64,000 nucleotides of DNA, from assembly GCF_000987955.1 (NCBI RefSeq), contig NZ_LAZU01000032.1:23694-87693 (forward strand), read 5' to 3'. The notes under the pieces are model-generated. The model was not told where the DNA came from. It saw only the letters and a program-made list of their open reading frames with translations, and did no database searches. Below, piece after piece: positions 1-10,578 of this stretch (positions are counted from its first letter, which is position 1; every line of letters starts with the position of its first letter). The DNA is from Paenibacillus sp. DMB20 (GTDB lineage: Bacteria; Bacillota; Bacilli; Paenibacillales; Paenibacillaceae). The translations under genes were made by a program, and so were the position numbers.

Positions 1-1325
1 CACGTCTCAGCGACGGTGAATTCCAGTTCTGTCGCCGTTTGCTGCTCATAGTAACGTATGGCACTGATCGGCAGCAGCGACAACACCATCCCGTTGTCCA
101 GTTTCATATAGAGTTGCTCTTGCTTGACGTAGACCTCCACATCCAGCGTCTTGCCCTGTCCATCCGAAAAGCGGTATATGCCCAGATGCGGTTCATATTC
201 TTCCGGTGCAAGCGGTACAATTGTGGGAAGCACCACTGGTCGCGGCATTTCAAAACGCTCGCCGGCGATGATTTGTTCAATGCTCTGGATCAACTGCTGG
301 GTATAGGCAAATTCCTGCTCTCCATTTTGCAGGAGGATCAGGGTGACATCATGATCAACATAGCGTTTAAACAGGGTTGCATATCCCGGCCAACCGCCGC
401 TGTGATACATAATATGACCTAGCCGCTTATGATGCTCAATCAGCCATCCAAACCCATAGTCAAACGTTTCACCGTTATTCAGCACGACCGGTGCGAACAT
501 GACCTCGCGCAACTGCGGAGCCATGAATCCGTCATCATAAAGCGCACGATCCAGACGCATCAAATCCCCGACCGTACTGTTCACCATTCCATCCCCCTGC
601 AAGCCGTCCAAATAGCGTACGTAGCTCAGCTCCGGCACCTCATCCGGCAGCACATAACCGCCGCGATCCAGCCGATAGACATAGCCCCAGGCGTAGTCTT
701 CCGGAACCGGACCTGGATCAACGCGCCGATTGTACACCCGTGTCCGCGTCATGCCGAGCGGCTGAAAGATCTGTTCGGACAGAAAGTCCGCGTAAGACCG
801 GCCGCTTATCCGCTCGATCAGGATCGCCAGCATAATATAGCCGGTATTGCTGTACATCCAGCTGTCATTGGGCGCAAACAACGAATCAGGCCGATGGGCA
901 GCGAGCATGTGCAACACATCTTCGTTGGTGGCATACTGCGCAGGATTCCACACCTTGGCGAACAGCTCCATATAATCCGGCAAGCCCGATGTATGGGACA
1001 ACAAGTGGCGCACCGTGATGCCCGGATACGGCAATTCCGGCAACCACCTGGACACCGGATCCTCCCACTGCAGCTTGCCAAGCTGTTGCAGGCGGATGAT
1101 GCCCAGTGCCGTAATCGGTTTGGAGACCGACGCTAATTCGAACATCGATTCGGTGGTAAGCGGACGTATTCCATCACTGCTGAATTCCGCGCTTCCCATC
1201 GCTTCGCAAAGAAGAGTCACGCCCTTTTCGGCGATTAGGATTACCCCATTAAAAGTTGCCTGTTCTCTGATTAGCCCCATCAGTGCGGACAATTGTGCAA
1301 TTCGTTCTGTTTTTGCTGCTGCCAT
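1..1325 (-). CDS. Serine hydrolase, beta-lactamase/DD-peptidase fold (C-terminus beyond window)
   Basis: The frame is open from an ATG at 1325 to the window edge (about 441 codons), so the C-terminus is missing. The start follows AGGAGAGG. All three signatures of the penicillin-binding-protein-like serine hydrolases (Pfam Beta-lactamase, class C type) are visible: the nucleophile motif SVSK near residue 70, the YSN motif in MYSNTGY near residue 160, and the HSG triad in HSGGWPGY near residue 310. No signal peptide is evident, so it is probably cytoplasmic. Such proteins act as esterases, D-aminopeptidases or peptidase-like enzymes, and the substrate cannot be read from sequence. It faces the same way as the next two genes but has its own ribosome site. 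Confidence 0.85.
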   Translation of the reverse strand, partial: MAAAKTERIAQLSALMGLIREQATFNGVILIAEKGVTLLCEAMGSAEFSSDGIRPLTTESMFELASVSKPITALGIIRLQQLGKLQWEDPVSRWLPELPYPGITVRHLLSHTSGLPDYMELFAKVWNPAQYATNEDVLHMLAAHRPDSLFAPNDSWMYSNTGYIMLAILIERISGRSYADFLSEQIFQPLGMTRTRVYNRRVDPGPVPEDYAWGYVYRLDRGGYVLPDEVPELSYVRYLDGLQGDGMVNSTVGDLMRLDRALYDDGFMAPQLREVMFAPVVLNNGETFDYGFGWLIEHHKRLGHIMYHSGGWPGYATLFKRYVDHDVTLILLQNGEQEFAYTQQLIQSIEQIIAGERFEMPRPVVLPTIVPLAPEEYEPHLGIYRFSDGQGKTLDVEVYVKQEQLYMKLDNGMVLSLLPISAIRYYEQQTATELEFTVAET

Positions 1326-1366
1326 CCCTGATCCTCTCCTTCGTTTATGTTCATATAGTCGCACAA

Positions 1367-2269
1367 CTAACATCTCTGTAACTGTCCATCGCGCAGTACA
1401 AGTAAAATCTCTCGCCAGATCCGCTCATCTTCTGTTAGAAAATGCCCCGCTTCCTCTACCGTTGTTACTTGAATCGCCCCCGCCCTCGCCGTATAACGAA
1501 CCATTTCCTCGTACGGGGCCAAAGTATCCTGTGTTCCGTGGAAAACATAAGTGGGCAAATGAATGTCCGCTAAAGTGAAGCCCCACGGTTTGCCCAACAA
1601 CAGATTTTCTCGGACAAGCTCTTCCGGCCCCTGGCGGTAAGCTTCACGCATATGCAGCATCATTGCCTCCTGCTGCTCTCCATGCTGCAAGACGGCTCGA
1701 TCGCTCGCAGGAAGATGCCGATTGCCCTCGCGCAAGCTTTTCTTGAAGCGCTGCGGGTCTTTATCGATCATTTTCACCTGGGCGGAAACGGTACTTCGCA
1801 TCAGCCAGGGCATATAGCGACACAACCAGAAAACCGCTCGATTGCTGCGGGACATCGATCTCGGCGCTTTGCCCGAGACGAACGGCATCACGCTGGAGAC
1901 GAGTGCAGCCGAGCGCAGACCCAAGGGAGCGTGGTATGCGCAGGCAGCTGCGTAAGCGCCGCCGCCAGATACGCCCAATACCGAATACTCATGGAGTTCC
2001 CAATGCTGCACCGCTTCTTTCACATCGTTTACCCAGTCAAACAGAGTCCGATCGGGCTGCGGATCGGAACCCCCGTATCCAGGTCGGTCCAGTGCCAGCA
2101 GACGAATCCCAAGTTGATGAGAGATCGGCTCGTCATCCACAAACCACAGGCGACTGCCCGGAGTTCCATGGAACAACAAGATCGGGTAGCCGGATATTTG
2201 TCCGTATTCGTGGTATGCCAGATTCCGTCCGTCAAGCAACCTTACTTTTCCTTCACGAGCCTGGTTCAT
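1367..2269 (-). CDS. Alpha/beta hydrolase
   Basis: About 300 residues with the alpha/beta-hydrolase fold pattern: oxyanion-hole strand LLFHGTPGS near residue 35, the DRPGYGGSD loop, the nucleophile elbow GVSGGG near residue 105, and the catalytic His in EEAGHF near the end. The chosen ATG at 2269 overlaps the TGA of the upstream MerR gene (ATGA) and has AAAGGAGGGG eight bases before it, which favours it over an ATG nine codons upstream that lies inside the MerR gene. The overlap implies translational coupling, so the MerR protein probably controls this hydrolase. Substrate unknown. Confidence 0.88.
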   Translation of the reverse strand: MNQAREGKVRLLDGRNLAYHEYGQISGYPILLFHGTPGSRLWFVDDEPISHQLGIRLLALDRPGYGGSDPQPDRTLFDWVNDVKEAVQHWELHEYSVLGVSGGGAYAAACAYHAPLGLRSAALVSSVMPFVSGKAPRSMSRSNRAVFWLCRYMPWLMRSTVSAQVKMIDKDPQRFKKSLREGNRHLPASDRAVLQHGEQQEAMMLHMREAYRQGPEELVRENLLLGKPWGFTLADIHLPTYVFHGTQDTLAPYEEMVRYTARAGAIQVTTVEEAGHFLTEDERIWREILLVLRDGQLQRC

Positions 2270-3063
2270 CGATACATCCCCTCCTTTTTCGTCCATAGCA
2301 GTTTGCCTGCTTCAATCATCCCGTACTTGTCCAGATAGTGGGCCAATGCGGCATCCAGCCATGCCGTCTCCGCCTCATTGAATGGCATTTCCACCAAGTG
2401 TTCGAGCCGAGCGCACTGTTCTTCATCCAGATTGCTGAAATTCGCAATCGCCTCCGCATCCAGAAACGTCATCACCCGCTGCACATAGGTACCAATCACC
2501 GCCTCTACTTCTGCCGAATCGACCGGAACGCCGCTCAGCCGTTTGACATCTCTGGAGAAGCGCACCGTCTCTGCATCCATCAATTCTACCTCTTCAGCGG
2601 TCATATCGAACAAGGCCGTTGCCGTATGCTCCGACAGATGGTCTTCCACCCAGTCTCGCTGCTTGCTTTCCTGGCCCATGTTGCGGATCAAACTGAACAT
2701 CAGTTGGTGCTCCAATTGCCCTTCACGGTGTACGATGGCAATCATTCGTTTGATCATCTCCAGCGATTTGTCCAATTCAGCCCGTGTCGTTTCCAATGCC
2801 TGCTGCTGTAGCTTCAGCATCTCCACCAGAGACAGATCATATTTCGGATGCTGAAGCAAGTCCCTGATGCGTTCCAGACTGAAGCCCAATTGTTTCAGAC
2901 TTAATATTTTCTGCAGGGTCATCATGTCATCCGTTCCATATATCCGGTGCCCGCTCGCTTGCCTTTGGGGTTTTAACAAGCCAATCTCATCATAATAATG
3001 GAGGGTTCGCACCGGAATACCGGTCATTTTCGCAAATGTGCCAATCATATACGTCATCTTCAT
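2266..3063 (-). CDS. MerR-family transcriptional regulator
   Basis: 265 residues. The N-terminal 70 residues form a typical MerR winged helix-turn-helix (IGTFAKMTGIPVRTLHYYDE, then the wing with HRIYGTDD), followed by a dimerisation coiled coil (about residues 80-120, ETTRAELDKSLEMIKRM). The C-terminal 140 residues are helical and acidic, presumably an effector domain, without Cys clusters that would suggest metal sensing. The ATG follows AAGGAGG at seven bases. It is the first gene of a two-gene unit with the alpha/beta hydrolase, so autoregulation of that unit is the likeliest role (inference). Confidence 0.9.
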   Translation of the reverse strand: MKMTYMIGTFAKMTGIPVRTLHYYDEIGLLKPQRQASGHRIYGTDDMMTLQKILSLKQLGFSLERIRDLLQHPKYDLSLVEMLKLQQQALETTRAELDKSLEMIKRMIAIVHREGQLEHQLMFSLIRNMGQESKQRDWVEDHLSEHTATALFDMTAEEVELMDAETVRFSRDVKRLSGVPVDSAEVEAVIGTYVQRVMTFLDAEAIANFSNLDEEQCARLEHLVEMPFNEAETAWLDAALAHYLDKYGMIEAGKLLWTKKEGMYR

Positions 3064-3127
3064 CTCAGCACCTCCTTACGCTCTCATTATAGAACCTACA
3101 GTAACTGGAGATGCAAGTATCGATAAC

Positions 3128-3167
3128 AAAAAAGAGGCTTGCCGTCACATCATGACAAGCAGGCCTC
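3128..3167 (-). terminator. Rho-independent terminator of the ribonucleotide reductase gene
   Basis: On the minus strand GAGGC..GCTTGTCA pairs with TGACGGCAAG..CCTC and is followed by six T. It lies about 140 bases past the nrdJ stop. Confidence 0.75.
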
Positions 3168-3307
3168 CGTTCTTCAGAACCTTTTATTTCTATAATTATG
3201 ATCCGTTTTGATGTCCGGCCGCAGGCTCGGTATCTGCTCCAAATCGAGCCAGTCCGCCTTCATCCCGGTCTTCTCTCTAACCTTTTTCTATCTCACGCAC
3301 GAGCCTC

Positions 3308-5930
3308 TTACGAGCACCTGCTGTACCCGCAGTTGCTGCAGGTCTTGCAGCCCTCGATGTTGATCAGCGACGCGCCGCCGCAGGACGGGCATAGGTCGCG
3401 CGAGGTGGCCGCGCTGTGGCTGTGGCCGCCATGTCCGCCGTGGTCGGCGGCGGGCTCGGCCGGAGCCATCGTGGCCGCAACCGGCGCCGGATCATGGTCA
3501 TAATCGCCAGGCGCGCTGTTGGCCACATGCGTTTCGAGAGCCTTGGCCACGGCATCCGCGATGGACTCGACGCGGTTTGCGCCGAAGCCGATGGCGCCGG
3601 AGCCGCCGATGCCTTTCAGGTGTTTGATCAACAGTTCCACCTTGTTGCCATGATCGCCGTAACGCAGGAACAAGGAGCAAACGCGGCCCAAGGCTTCCGC
3701 CATGGCGAACACATCGGAGCCGGCTTTGCCGACGTTCAGGAAGATTTCGCCCGGCGTTCCGTTCAGATCATTGATCGTAATGTACGCCATGCCGAACGGC
3801 GTATTGATTTTATAAGTCGCTCCGCGAAGTACTTGCGGACGGCTCTTGTACTGTTTGTCCAGCCCGCTCTTGCTTGTCGCGGCAGGAGCCGTGCCTGCGG
3901 ATACCGTGCTTTCGGATGAAACGGCGCTCTCCTTCACCGCGGAAGCCGGAGCTGCAGCCGATTCGGAAGACGATGCAACCGCTTCGCTCTTCTCCTCTTT
4001 CTTTTCGGTCTGCAGAACCTGCACGTCGCGGCTGCCGTCACGGTAGATCGTCACGCCTTTGCAGCCCAGATCGAAGGCGAGTTCGTACAGGCGCTTCGTC
4101 TCTTCCACCGTAAAGTCGGCCGGGCAGTTCGCCGTCTTCGAGATCGAGCTGTCCACCCAGCGCTGGATCGCGGCTTGAGCGCGGATATGATCCTCGGCGG
4201 AAAGATCCATCGCCGTTACGAAATAATCCGGCAGCGTCTCGCCCGGATGGCTGTCCAGCCACTCCTGCGCGATCGGCACGAACTGCTCGTCGAAGCCGAG
4301 ACGGCTTTGGCGATAATATTTGAAGGCAAAGTACGGCTCGATGCCGGTCGACGTTCCGACCATCGTGCCCGTGCTTCCCGTCGGCGCCTGGGTAATCACC
4401 GTAACGTTGCGGGCGCCTTTGGTGCGGACCGCTTCTCCGACTTCAGGGAAGGTCTCCACGATGTTTTTCATGAAGCCGCTTTGCAGGTACAATTCGGCAT
4501 CGAACGCTTTAAACGAGCCTTTTTCTTGCGCGATATCAGCCGAAGCAAGATAAGCTTCGCGGGCGATAAAACCGTACAGTTTGTCGAGGAATTCAAGCGA
4601 TTCCGGACTGCCGTAGCGGATGCCCAGCTTGATCATCAGCTCGGCAAGCCCCATCGTGCCGAGGCCGACGCGGCGCTCTTTTTTCTGGTTCGCTTCATTT
4701 TCCGGGAAATGATATGGCGTCGTATCGATCACGTTATCCAGGAAACGCACGGAATAACGGGTGGTTTCGGCCAGATCATCCCACGCCACATCATGTTTTT
4801 CCTCATCGTAAAACTTAGACAGGTTCATCGCGGACAGGTTGCAGACGCCCCAGCCCGGAAGCCCCTGCTCGCCGCACGGGTTGGTACAGATAATCGGGTT
4901 GAAGTACCAGCTGTTGGACATCTGGTTGTAGTACTCCATGAATACGACGCCCGGCTCCGCCGATTTCCATGCCGACTCGATGATCGTATGCCAGATCTCG
5001 CGGGCTTTGACCGTTTTGTAGGTGATCACCTTGCGGCCCGACTGCTTCCATTTATCCAGGTCTCCGTCCCACTCCTCGTCGTAACCCGGCTCGCTCGTGT
5101 CCGGGAATACCAGATCCCAGTCAAGATCCTCCTTCACGGCTTTCATGAAGCCGTTGCTCACGCATACCGAAAGGTTGGCGTTGGTGACTTGGCCCATCGT
5201 CTGCTTCACGGTGATGAAATCCATCACGTCCGGATGCCAGTCGTTCATCATCAGCATCAGCGCGCCCCGACGGCTGCCGCCCTGCTCAATTAGTCCCGTC
5301 GTATAGCTGAACAGGCCGCCCCAGGATACCGCGCCGCTGGAAGAGCCGTTAACCCCTCTTACAATGGCGCGACGGGGACGAAGGGAGGACAGGTTAATGC
5401 CCACGCCGCCCCCGCGAGCCATGATTTCCGTCATTTCGGACAGGGTTTCCATAATGCCGCCGCGGCTGTCTTTTGGCGATGGAATCACGTAGCAGTTGAA
5501 CAAGGTCAGCTCGTCGCTTGCCCCCGCCCCTGCCGCGATCCGTCCGCCGGGAACCAGCTTCCAGTCGTCCAGCACATGGCGGAACTTCGCTCGCCATTCC
5601 TCCTGCAGTTCAGGCGTTGCCTCAACAGAGGCCATGGCAGTCGCAAGGCGGTCCCACATCTCTTCCGGCGTTTTCTCGATCGTCAGCGTCAGTTTCTCCA
5701 CGTCGGATTCCACCAGCTCGCCTTTGCGAGTCTTCACCGTCACGAGACGTCCCTCACGCTTTACAATCTCGCCGACTTCCTTCGTCGGGAACTTGGGGTC
5801 GTCTTTCGTGAGCACCAGCACCACGTCGCCCACCTTGGCATTGTTAGAATCCGCATCTTTCCATGCATACCGGTCCAAAAAAAATCTTTTCGCTCAAACC
5901 TTCCAACCGCTGATTTTGCATCGTACCCAA
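3308..5930 (-). CDS. nrdJ: Vitamin B12-dependent (class II) ribonucleotide reductase, frameshifted near the start
   Basis: Reduces ribonucleotides to deoxyribonucleotides using adenosylcobalamin. About 873 residues after repair. Visible active-site elements: the N-x-C-x-E radical-cysteine motif (NPCGE), the redox Cys pair in LFNCYV and GVCNLS, a Ser/Ala-rich linker, and a C-terminal Cys-rich zinc-ribbon-like tail (CPSCGG...CKTCSNCGYSRC). The conserved N-terminus (RLEGLSEKIFLDRYAWKD) is readable only if one base is removed from the eight-A run at 5877-5884. Upstream of that run the frame reaches a TTG at 5930, nine bases after AGGAGG and just after an in-frame stop. An ATG at 5921 is the alternative. 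Monocistronic, with candidate NrdR boxes upstream. Confidence 0.93.
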
Positions 5931-6053
5931 GAGCCATTACCTCCTATTTTATAAAACAATAATTCATATAAAATCCGCGTTTAAACCGTTATCCTGCGGT
6001 CTATAAAACATAACCCTATATGTATACCGGTTAAACGAGAAAACATAAGTTTC

Positions 6054-6102
6054 ACACCACATATTGTGGGCGAACTCCATTATACTATACTATATATGGT
6101 AA
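6054..6102 (-). promoter_or_regulatory. Candidate NrdR box pair with the nrdJ promoter
   Basis: Two imperfect palindromes resemble the NrdR consensus acaCwAtATaTwGtgt: 6054-6069 (13 of 16 matches) and 6087-6102 (12 of 16), starts 33 bases apart, close to the three helical turns expected for tandem NrdR boxes. A TATAAT on the minus strand at 6084-6079 sits between them, with a poor -35. Both lie about 125-170 bases upstream of nrdJ. The matches were counted by eye. Confidence 0.5.
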
Positions 6103-6500
6103 AACTATGCGGATGTTGCGGAATATGAGGCATGTACACCCGCCAGGGACGCACAACCTGCCTTTTTCTCATATTCTCTCCTTTTTTCGCAATTACTTTC
6201 TGCAGTAGGAACTCCCCTTCGTCCTTACAAAAGCCGCCTTCGTTTCTATAAAAGGAATATAAGCCAGGCATATAAAGAAACTATATTTTGAACAATCGAA
6301 CCACAGTCTCCCCCGCGCCTGCGTTTTCCTTAGAGCCAACCTGGCTGAAATATTTCAAATCCGCCTGTTTGCCGAAACTTCTCCTCTTACACCTTCCAAA
6401 GCCTTCCAGAACAAAAACATACAGAACACCCGTAAGGTTATGAAGTATTCTCTTTTCGTCCATACTAGGCCTACACCGTTTGTCCGGAAATGACACCTAG
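6103..6500. other. Intergenic region between nrdJ promoter and yqhH, no gene recognised
   Basis: About 400 bases between divergent genes. Short open frames on the minus strand (6080-6271 and 6281-6496) have no good ribosome site and one overlaps the nrdJ promoter. I see no riboswitch or RNA motif that I recognise. Confidence 0.5.
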
Positions 6501-6511
6501 GAGGAGATTTT

Positions 6512-8268
6512 GTGAACATGAAGTCGCCCGGTCCACCGGGAACCGTTACCGATCCGCGTCTCCCCGTTCCTCTTCATATCGACCGTTCGTGGCTCGAAGA
6601 TTTGGAGAACCGTCTGGACAAGGGCGGGCCTTGGGGGGATTGGCGTTTATCCCGGCTCGCCGTAAAAGGCGAGGAGTCCCGTTTGGTGACGAGCTTTGAA
6701 GAGCTGCAGTGCCTCAAGCACATCGGCAGTCTCTCCCCGCTTCCGCATCAGATCGATACGGCCCGGCGCGTGCTGTTCGAAATGTCCGGCAGAGCCATTT
6801 TGGCCGATGAAGTCGGCCTTGGGAAGACGATTGAAGCAGGCCTCATTTTAAAAGAATATCTCGTGCGGGGTCTTGTCTCCAAAGTGCTCATTCTCGTTCC
6901 CGCCTCCCTTGTGCTGCAGTGGGTCCGGGAGCTGAACTCCAAATTCGGCATTCCCGCGATTGCGCAGAAAAAGGCCTACTCTTGGGGCAACGACATCGTC
7001 GTGGCATCCATGGATACCGCAAAGCGCGATCCGCACCAGGAAATTTTGCTGAACGAAGAATACGACATGCTCATTATCGACGAGGCTCACAAGCTCAAAA
7101 ACAAAAAAAACATCGAACTATCAATTTATACAGAAGCTGCGGAAAAAGTACTGCCTGCTGCTTACCGCAACGCCCGTGCAGAACGACCTCAGCGAGCTCT
7201 TCAACCTCATTACGCTGCTGAAGCCGGGACAGCTCGGACGGCAGGGCGATTTCTCCGCCAACTTCGTGGTCGACAAGCGCAGGCCGAAAAACCAGGAGTT
7301 GCTGAAGGAAGAGCTGTCCAAGGTGATGATCCGGAACCGGAGGGGCGAAGCGCCCATGAAATTCACCAAGCGCTCCGTGCGCAACGTCGGCCTGCAGCTA
7401 TCTCCCGAAGAACAGTCATTATACGACGGGGTCACCTCCTTCGTCAAAGATCAGTATCAGGCAGCAGGGGGAAATTTAAGCAGCATGCTCTCCCTGGTTA
7501 CGCTCCAGCGGGAGGTATGCAGCAGCCGGGATGCCGTCTTCGTCACCCTCGTCAATCTGTCCAAAAAAACTGCCGGAGGACTCTCCCCTTCGCGATAAAA
7601 TCTGGGAGCTCGTCTATCTGATCAAGGCGATCAAAGCGAACACGAAAGCCGAAAAGGCAATCGAGCTCATCAAAGACGTAAACGAAAAAGTGATCGTGTT
7701 CACCGAATACCGGGCGACCCAGGAATATTTGCTGAACTATTTCCGGGATCACGGCCTGATCTCCGTACCTTACCGGGGCGGGATGAATCGCGGAAAAAAG
7801 GACTGGATGATGGATCTCTTCCGCGGCAAAGCCCAGGTCATGATCGCCACCGAGGCCGGCGGGGAGGGCATCAATCTGCAGTTTTGCCACCACATGATCA
7901 ACTTCGACCTGCCCTGGAACCCGATGCGGGTGGAGCAGCGGATCGGACGCGTTCACCGTTTGGGTCAGACGAACGACGTGAATATTTTCAACCTGTCCAC
8001 CTCCGGCACGATTGAAGAGCACATCCTCAATCTGCTGCACGAGAAGATCAACATGTTCGAAATGGTCATCGGCGGCCTGGACGTTATTCTTGAACGGTTT
8101 GAGAAGAAAGAATCGCTCGAAAAGAGCCTGTACAAAATCATGCTGGAATCCGGAAGCGACGACGAAATCCGCAGCCGTCTCAGCTCCCTCGGCGATTCGC
8201 TGCATCATATCAAACGCGAGCTGGAGATAGAGTCCACCTCAGAAAACCTTAGAGAGGAAGAAGCCTGA
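6512..8268 (+). CDS. yqhH: SNF2-family helicase YqhH, two frameshifts
   Basis: A superfamily 2 helicase of the SNF2/RapA type, about 584 residues when repaired. Walker A is ADEVGLGKT near residue 95, the DEAH box is IIDEAH near residue 190, motif III is LLLTATPVQND, and the helicase C-terminal motifs include INFDLPWNPMRVEQRIGR and VHRLGQ. The reading frame is broken at two A-runs (7103-7110, eight A; 7563-7569, seven A); removing one A from each restores continuous homology. Start is GTG at 6512, seven bases after AGGAGG. One base separates it from yqhG, the same pairing as in Bacillus subtilis. Cellular role not established; remodelling of nucleic acid-protein complexes is inferred from the fold. 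Confidence 0.88.
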
Positions 8269-8269
8269 C

Positions 8270-9229
8270 ATGAGTTTGACGCCGCAGGAGGTACAGCAGC
8301 ACTTCATGGCCTATCTGGAAGCCACCGAATGCACCGTCATTGAAAAATCGCCCGAGCATGTCACCGTAAAGCTTTCGCCCCAGGCGGACAAAATGCTGAC
8401 CAACCGACCCTATTATTGGAACTTTGTCGAGCGTACCGGTGCCCCGGCCGAAACCTTGTCCTTTTCGTTCGTGTTCGATCCGGCCAAATATGACGAACGC
8501 CTGGCCAAACAGGCCGAGGCCGCGCGGAACACCCAGCCGGGCGGGGGACAGGATGCCCTCCTATCCCGCTATTACGGCAATGCTCCCGTCCTTCCGGTCA
8601 TCGGACCGGGGCGGATCCAGCGCGAGGATGTCCTGTACGGCAGCCGCCGTTTGTCCCAGATTTGGGAAGCCTCCAGGGAGGAAGGACGGTGCGTGTACCT
8701 GTTTGAGCAACCGGATGAGGAGCGGCGTCCCAAGACCCGCTCAGCCGCGCTGGAGCAGTGGCTCGGCGTCTGCTTCAAGGTGGAATTCAGCTGTGATTTG
8801 AAGCGCGAGGAGCTTCATTTTCTGGCCGTCTCCCTGTCGCGCCGAACGGTGGCCGAGAACTTCGAAGCACAGCTTCAGGGACGCGTGCTTACGCCCCGGC
8901 TCCCGGAATATGTTCACGTCCGTCCAGGCGTACTGTCGCTCTCCCAGGCGGCCTCGATCCTAGAGGAGCATATGGTGCAAAAGCTGTCGGCGCTCGATTA
9001 TGCTTGGGCGGATCAGGCGCGAATCCGCCTGGAAGAGGAGCTGGCGGTCATCGACAGCTACTATGAGGATTTGCTGAATGAACCCGACGAAGAGAAGAAA
9101 ACGCAGATATCGGAGCAGTACCGCAACCGGAGAACGGAAATGCAGTGGCAGTACGAACCGAAAATAAGCCTGTCCGCCATAACCTGCGGACTGTTTCACC
9201 TGAGTTCGTCCGGGAACGCGCCGTCCTGA
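8270..9229 (+). CDS. yqhG: YqhG family protein
   Basis: 319 residues beginning one base after the yqhH stop, so probably translationally coupled. It matches the YqhG family by its N-terminal pattern (LTPQEVQQHFMAYLEATEC...VKLSPQADKMLTNRPYYWNFVERTG) and its partner gene. Mostly alpha/beta, no signal peptide, no membrane helix, no known catalytic motif. The insert around residues 85-130 and the acidic middle make it longer than the B. subtilis protein. The fixed pairing with an SNF2 helicase suggests a common task, but none is established. Confidence 0.82.
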   Translation: MSLTPQEVQQHFMAYLEATECTVIEKSPEHVTVKLSPQADKMLTNRPYYWNFVERTGAPAETLSFSFVFDPAKYDERLAKQAEAARNTQPGGGQDALLSRYYGNAPVLPVIGPGRIQREDVLYGSRRLSQIWEASREEGRCVYLFEQPDEERRPKTRSAALEQWLGVCFKVEFSCDLKREELHFLAVSLSRRTVAENFEAQLQGRVLTPRLPEYVHVRPGVLSLSQAASILEEHMVQKLSALDYAWADQARIRLEEELAVIDSYYEDLLNEPDEEKKTQISEQYRNRRTEMQWQYEPKISLSAITCGLFHLSSSGNAPS

Positions 9230-9371
9230 CCCCCGTCAACAAAACAAGGCAAAATAAGACGCTCTATATCCAGCCCGGCCGCGACACGGTGCAACACCCT
9301 TTTCAAGGCTTGTCCTTTAAAATAAAGCTATTCCGCACATTTCACATTTTTATATAGAAAGGCGGTTAGCC

Positions 9372-10481
9372 GTGATGACCGGATTTGGCTTATCCCGTAA
9401 AACCATGTTCCGCAGGGCGATGAAAATGATCGTTCTGCTCACCTTGGCGGGCACTGCCTCAATAGGTGGTGATGCCCGCTCGGCCTACGCATCCCCCGAT
9501 TCCCAATATACGAAGGCCAAGGAAATTTTTCAGGCAGATTCGCGTATACCGTTGAATGCGGTATTGACCGCTTCGGCCAACGTGCCGGATCGGCTTGAAG
9601 CGTTTGCCCGGCAGACGGTGAACGGACTGGCGGGGCACGCTCCCTTTAACGGCTGGAACGAGGCCGGTCTGGACTACACGCCGCTCGGACCCGGCACGCA
9701 CAGCTGGCTCGTTACCCTTGAACATGACGACAAGCCGCTCGGCTATTTGATCATCACGTCGGATAACGCGGGCGGTTATGTCTTAAGCGAATACGGCCTT
9801 GGCACCGATCTTCCCTACAGCCTTGCCCCCTTGGAACGCGCGCTTGCTGACGGAGGATGGATCACGCCGGGTACAAAAGGCGGTAAAACCCTGCTCCCTT
9901 CCCTCCCTTCAGGCAGCCGCATCGAATCGGTATATGCCCCGGCCGCTCCTTTATGGAAAATAACGATTAAAGGGGCCAAGCCCCTATATGTTCATGCCGT
10001 TACGAATGAAATCATCCCCGAACCTACGCCTGAAAAACTGTCTCAGAAGAGTGAAGCGGGTGGCAAGGGTTCCGGAATTACAAGCGCTGCGGTATCTTTA
10101 TCCCCCAGCCTGAATTTACCTCCTCAACGATTCTGGACTACGACCCAAGCCACCAGAACAAACAGCGAAGGCGATCCCTACTCGGATTTGCTGTGGCTCG
10201 CTGCGCCATCTTTGAAGGTTAGCAGCGGAAGCGAGTTTCAAAAATTGCTTCCGGCAAACAGCCATAAAACCCTGATGTTTACCGCAGGAAAGCAAAATGC
10301 CTCTTACGCGGCCCCCTTTAGCCTCACTGGCTGGCAGCGTTGGACCAAGCAAGGAACGGCAGTCTTCTACGTCACGGTGCCGCATCGCAATTTGGACATC
10401 ATTCGATATATTCCCGCAGAACATCTGATTCGCTCCGGCCAATTCCGGGAAACTTCGAACTCATTTTCAAGCAATGGATAA
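9372..10481 (+). CDS. Hypothetical secreted protein
   Basis: 369 residues with no family I recognise. The N-terminus has basic residues then a hydrophobic core (MIVLLTLAGTASIGG) and an Ala-rich site (SAYAS), a credible Sec signal peptide cleaved near residue 41. The mature part is rich in Gly, Pro, Ser and Thr, lacks Cys and membrane helices, and contains repeated aromatic-turn segments (SWLVTLEHDDKPLGYLIIT; WKITIKGAKPLYVHAVTNEI) that resemble beta-rich wall or PepSY-like domains. Start GTG at 9372 (ATG next codon) after AAAGGCGG. It follows yqhG by 140 bases in the same direction. Confidence 0.7.
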   Translation: MMTGFGLSRKTMFRRAMKMIVLLTLAGTASIGGDARSAYASPDSQYTKAKEIFQADSRIPLNAVLTASANVPDRLEAFARQTVNGLAGHAPFNGWNEAGLDYTPLGPGTHSWLVTLEHDDKPLGYLIITSDNAGGYVLSEYGLGTDLPYSLAPLERALADGGWITPGTKGGKTLLPSLPSGSRIESVYAPAAPLWKITIKGAKPLYVHAVTNEIIPEPTPEKLSQKSEAGGKGSGITSAAVSLSPSLNLPPQRFWTTTQATRTNSEGDPYSDLLWLAAPSLKVSSGSEFQKLLPANSHKTLMFTAGKQNASYAAPFSLTGWQRWTKQGTAVFYVTVPHRNLDIIRYIPAEHLIRSGQFRETSNSFSSNG

Positions 10482-10541
10482 GTGTCGAACATTCCAAAGG
10501 AATCCATTCAAAAAGAAAGAGCGTACTCATTTTTAAAAGCC

Positions 10542-10578
10542 AAAAGGACGCACCCCTAGCTGGGTTCAGCGTCCTTTT
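10542..10578 (+). terminator. Hairpin terminator after the secreted protein gene
   Basis: AAAAGGACGC and GCGTCCTTTT form a ten-base-pair stem with an inner ACCC/GGGT pairing. The symmetric A and T runs allow function from either side. Confidence 0.7.

Noticed and set aside
6080..6496. Two minus-strand frames of 63 and 71 codons upstream of nrdJ
   Set aside because: One overlaps the nrdJ promoter and boxes; neither has a ribosome site or a recognisable sequence.
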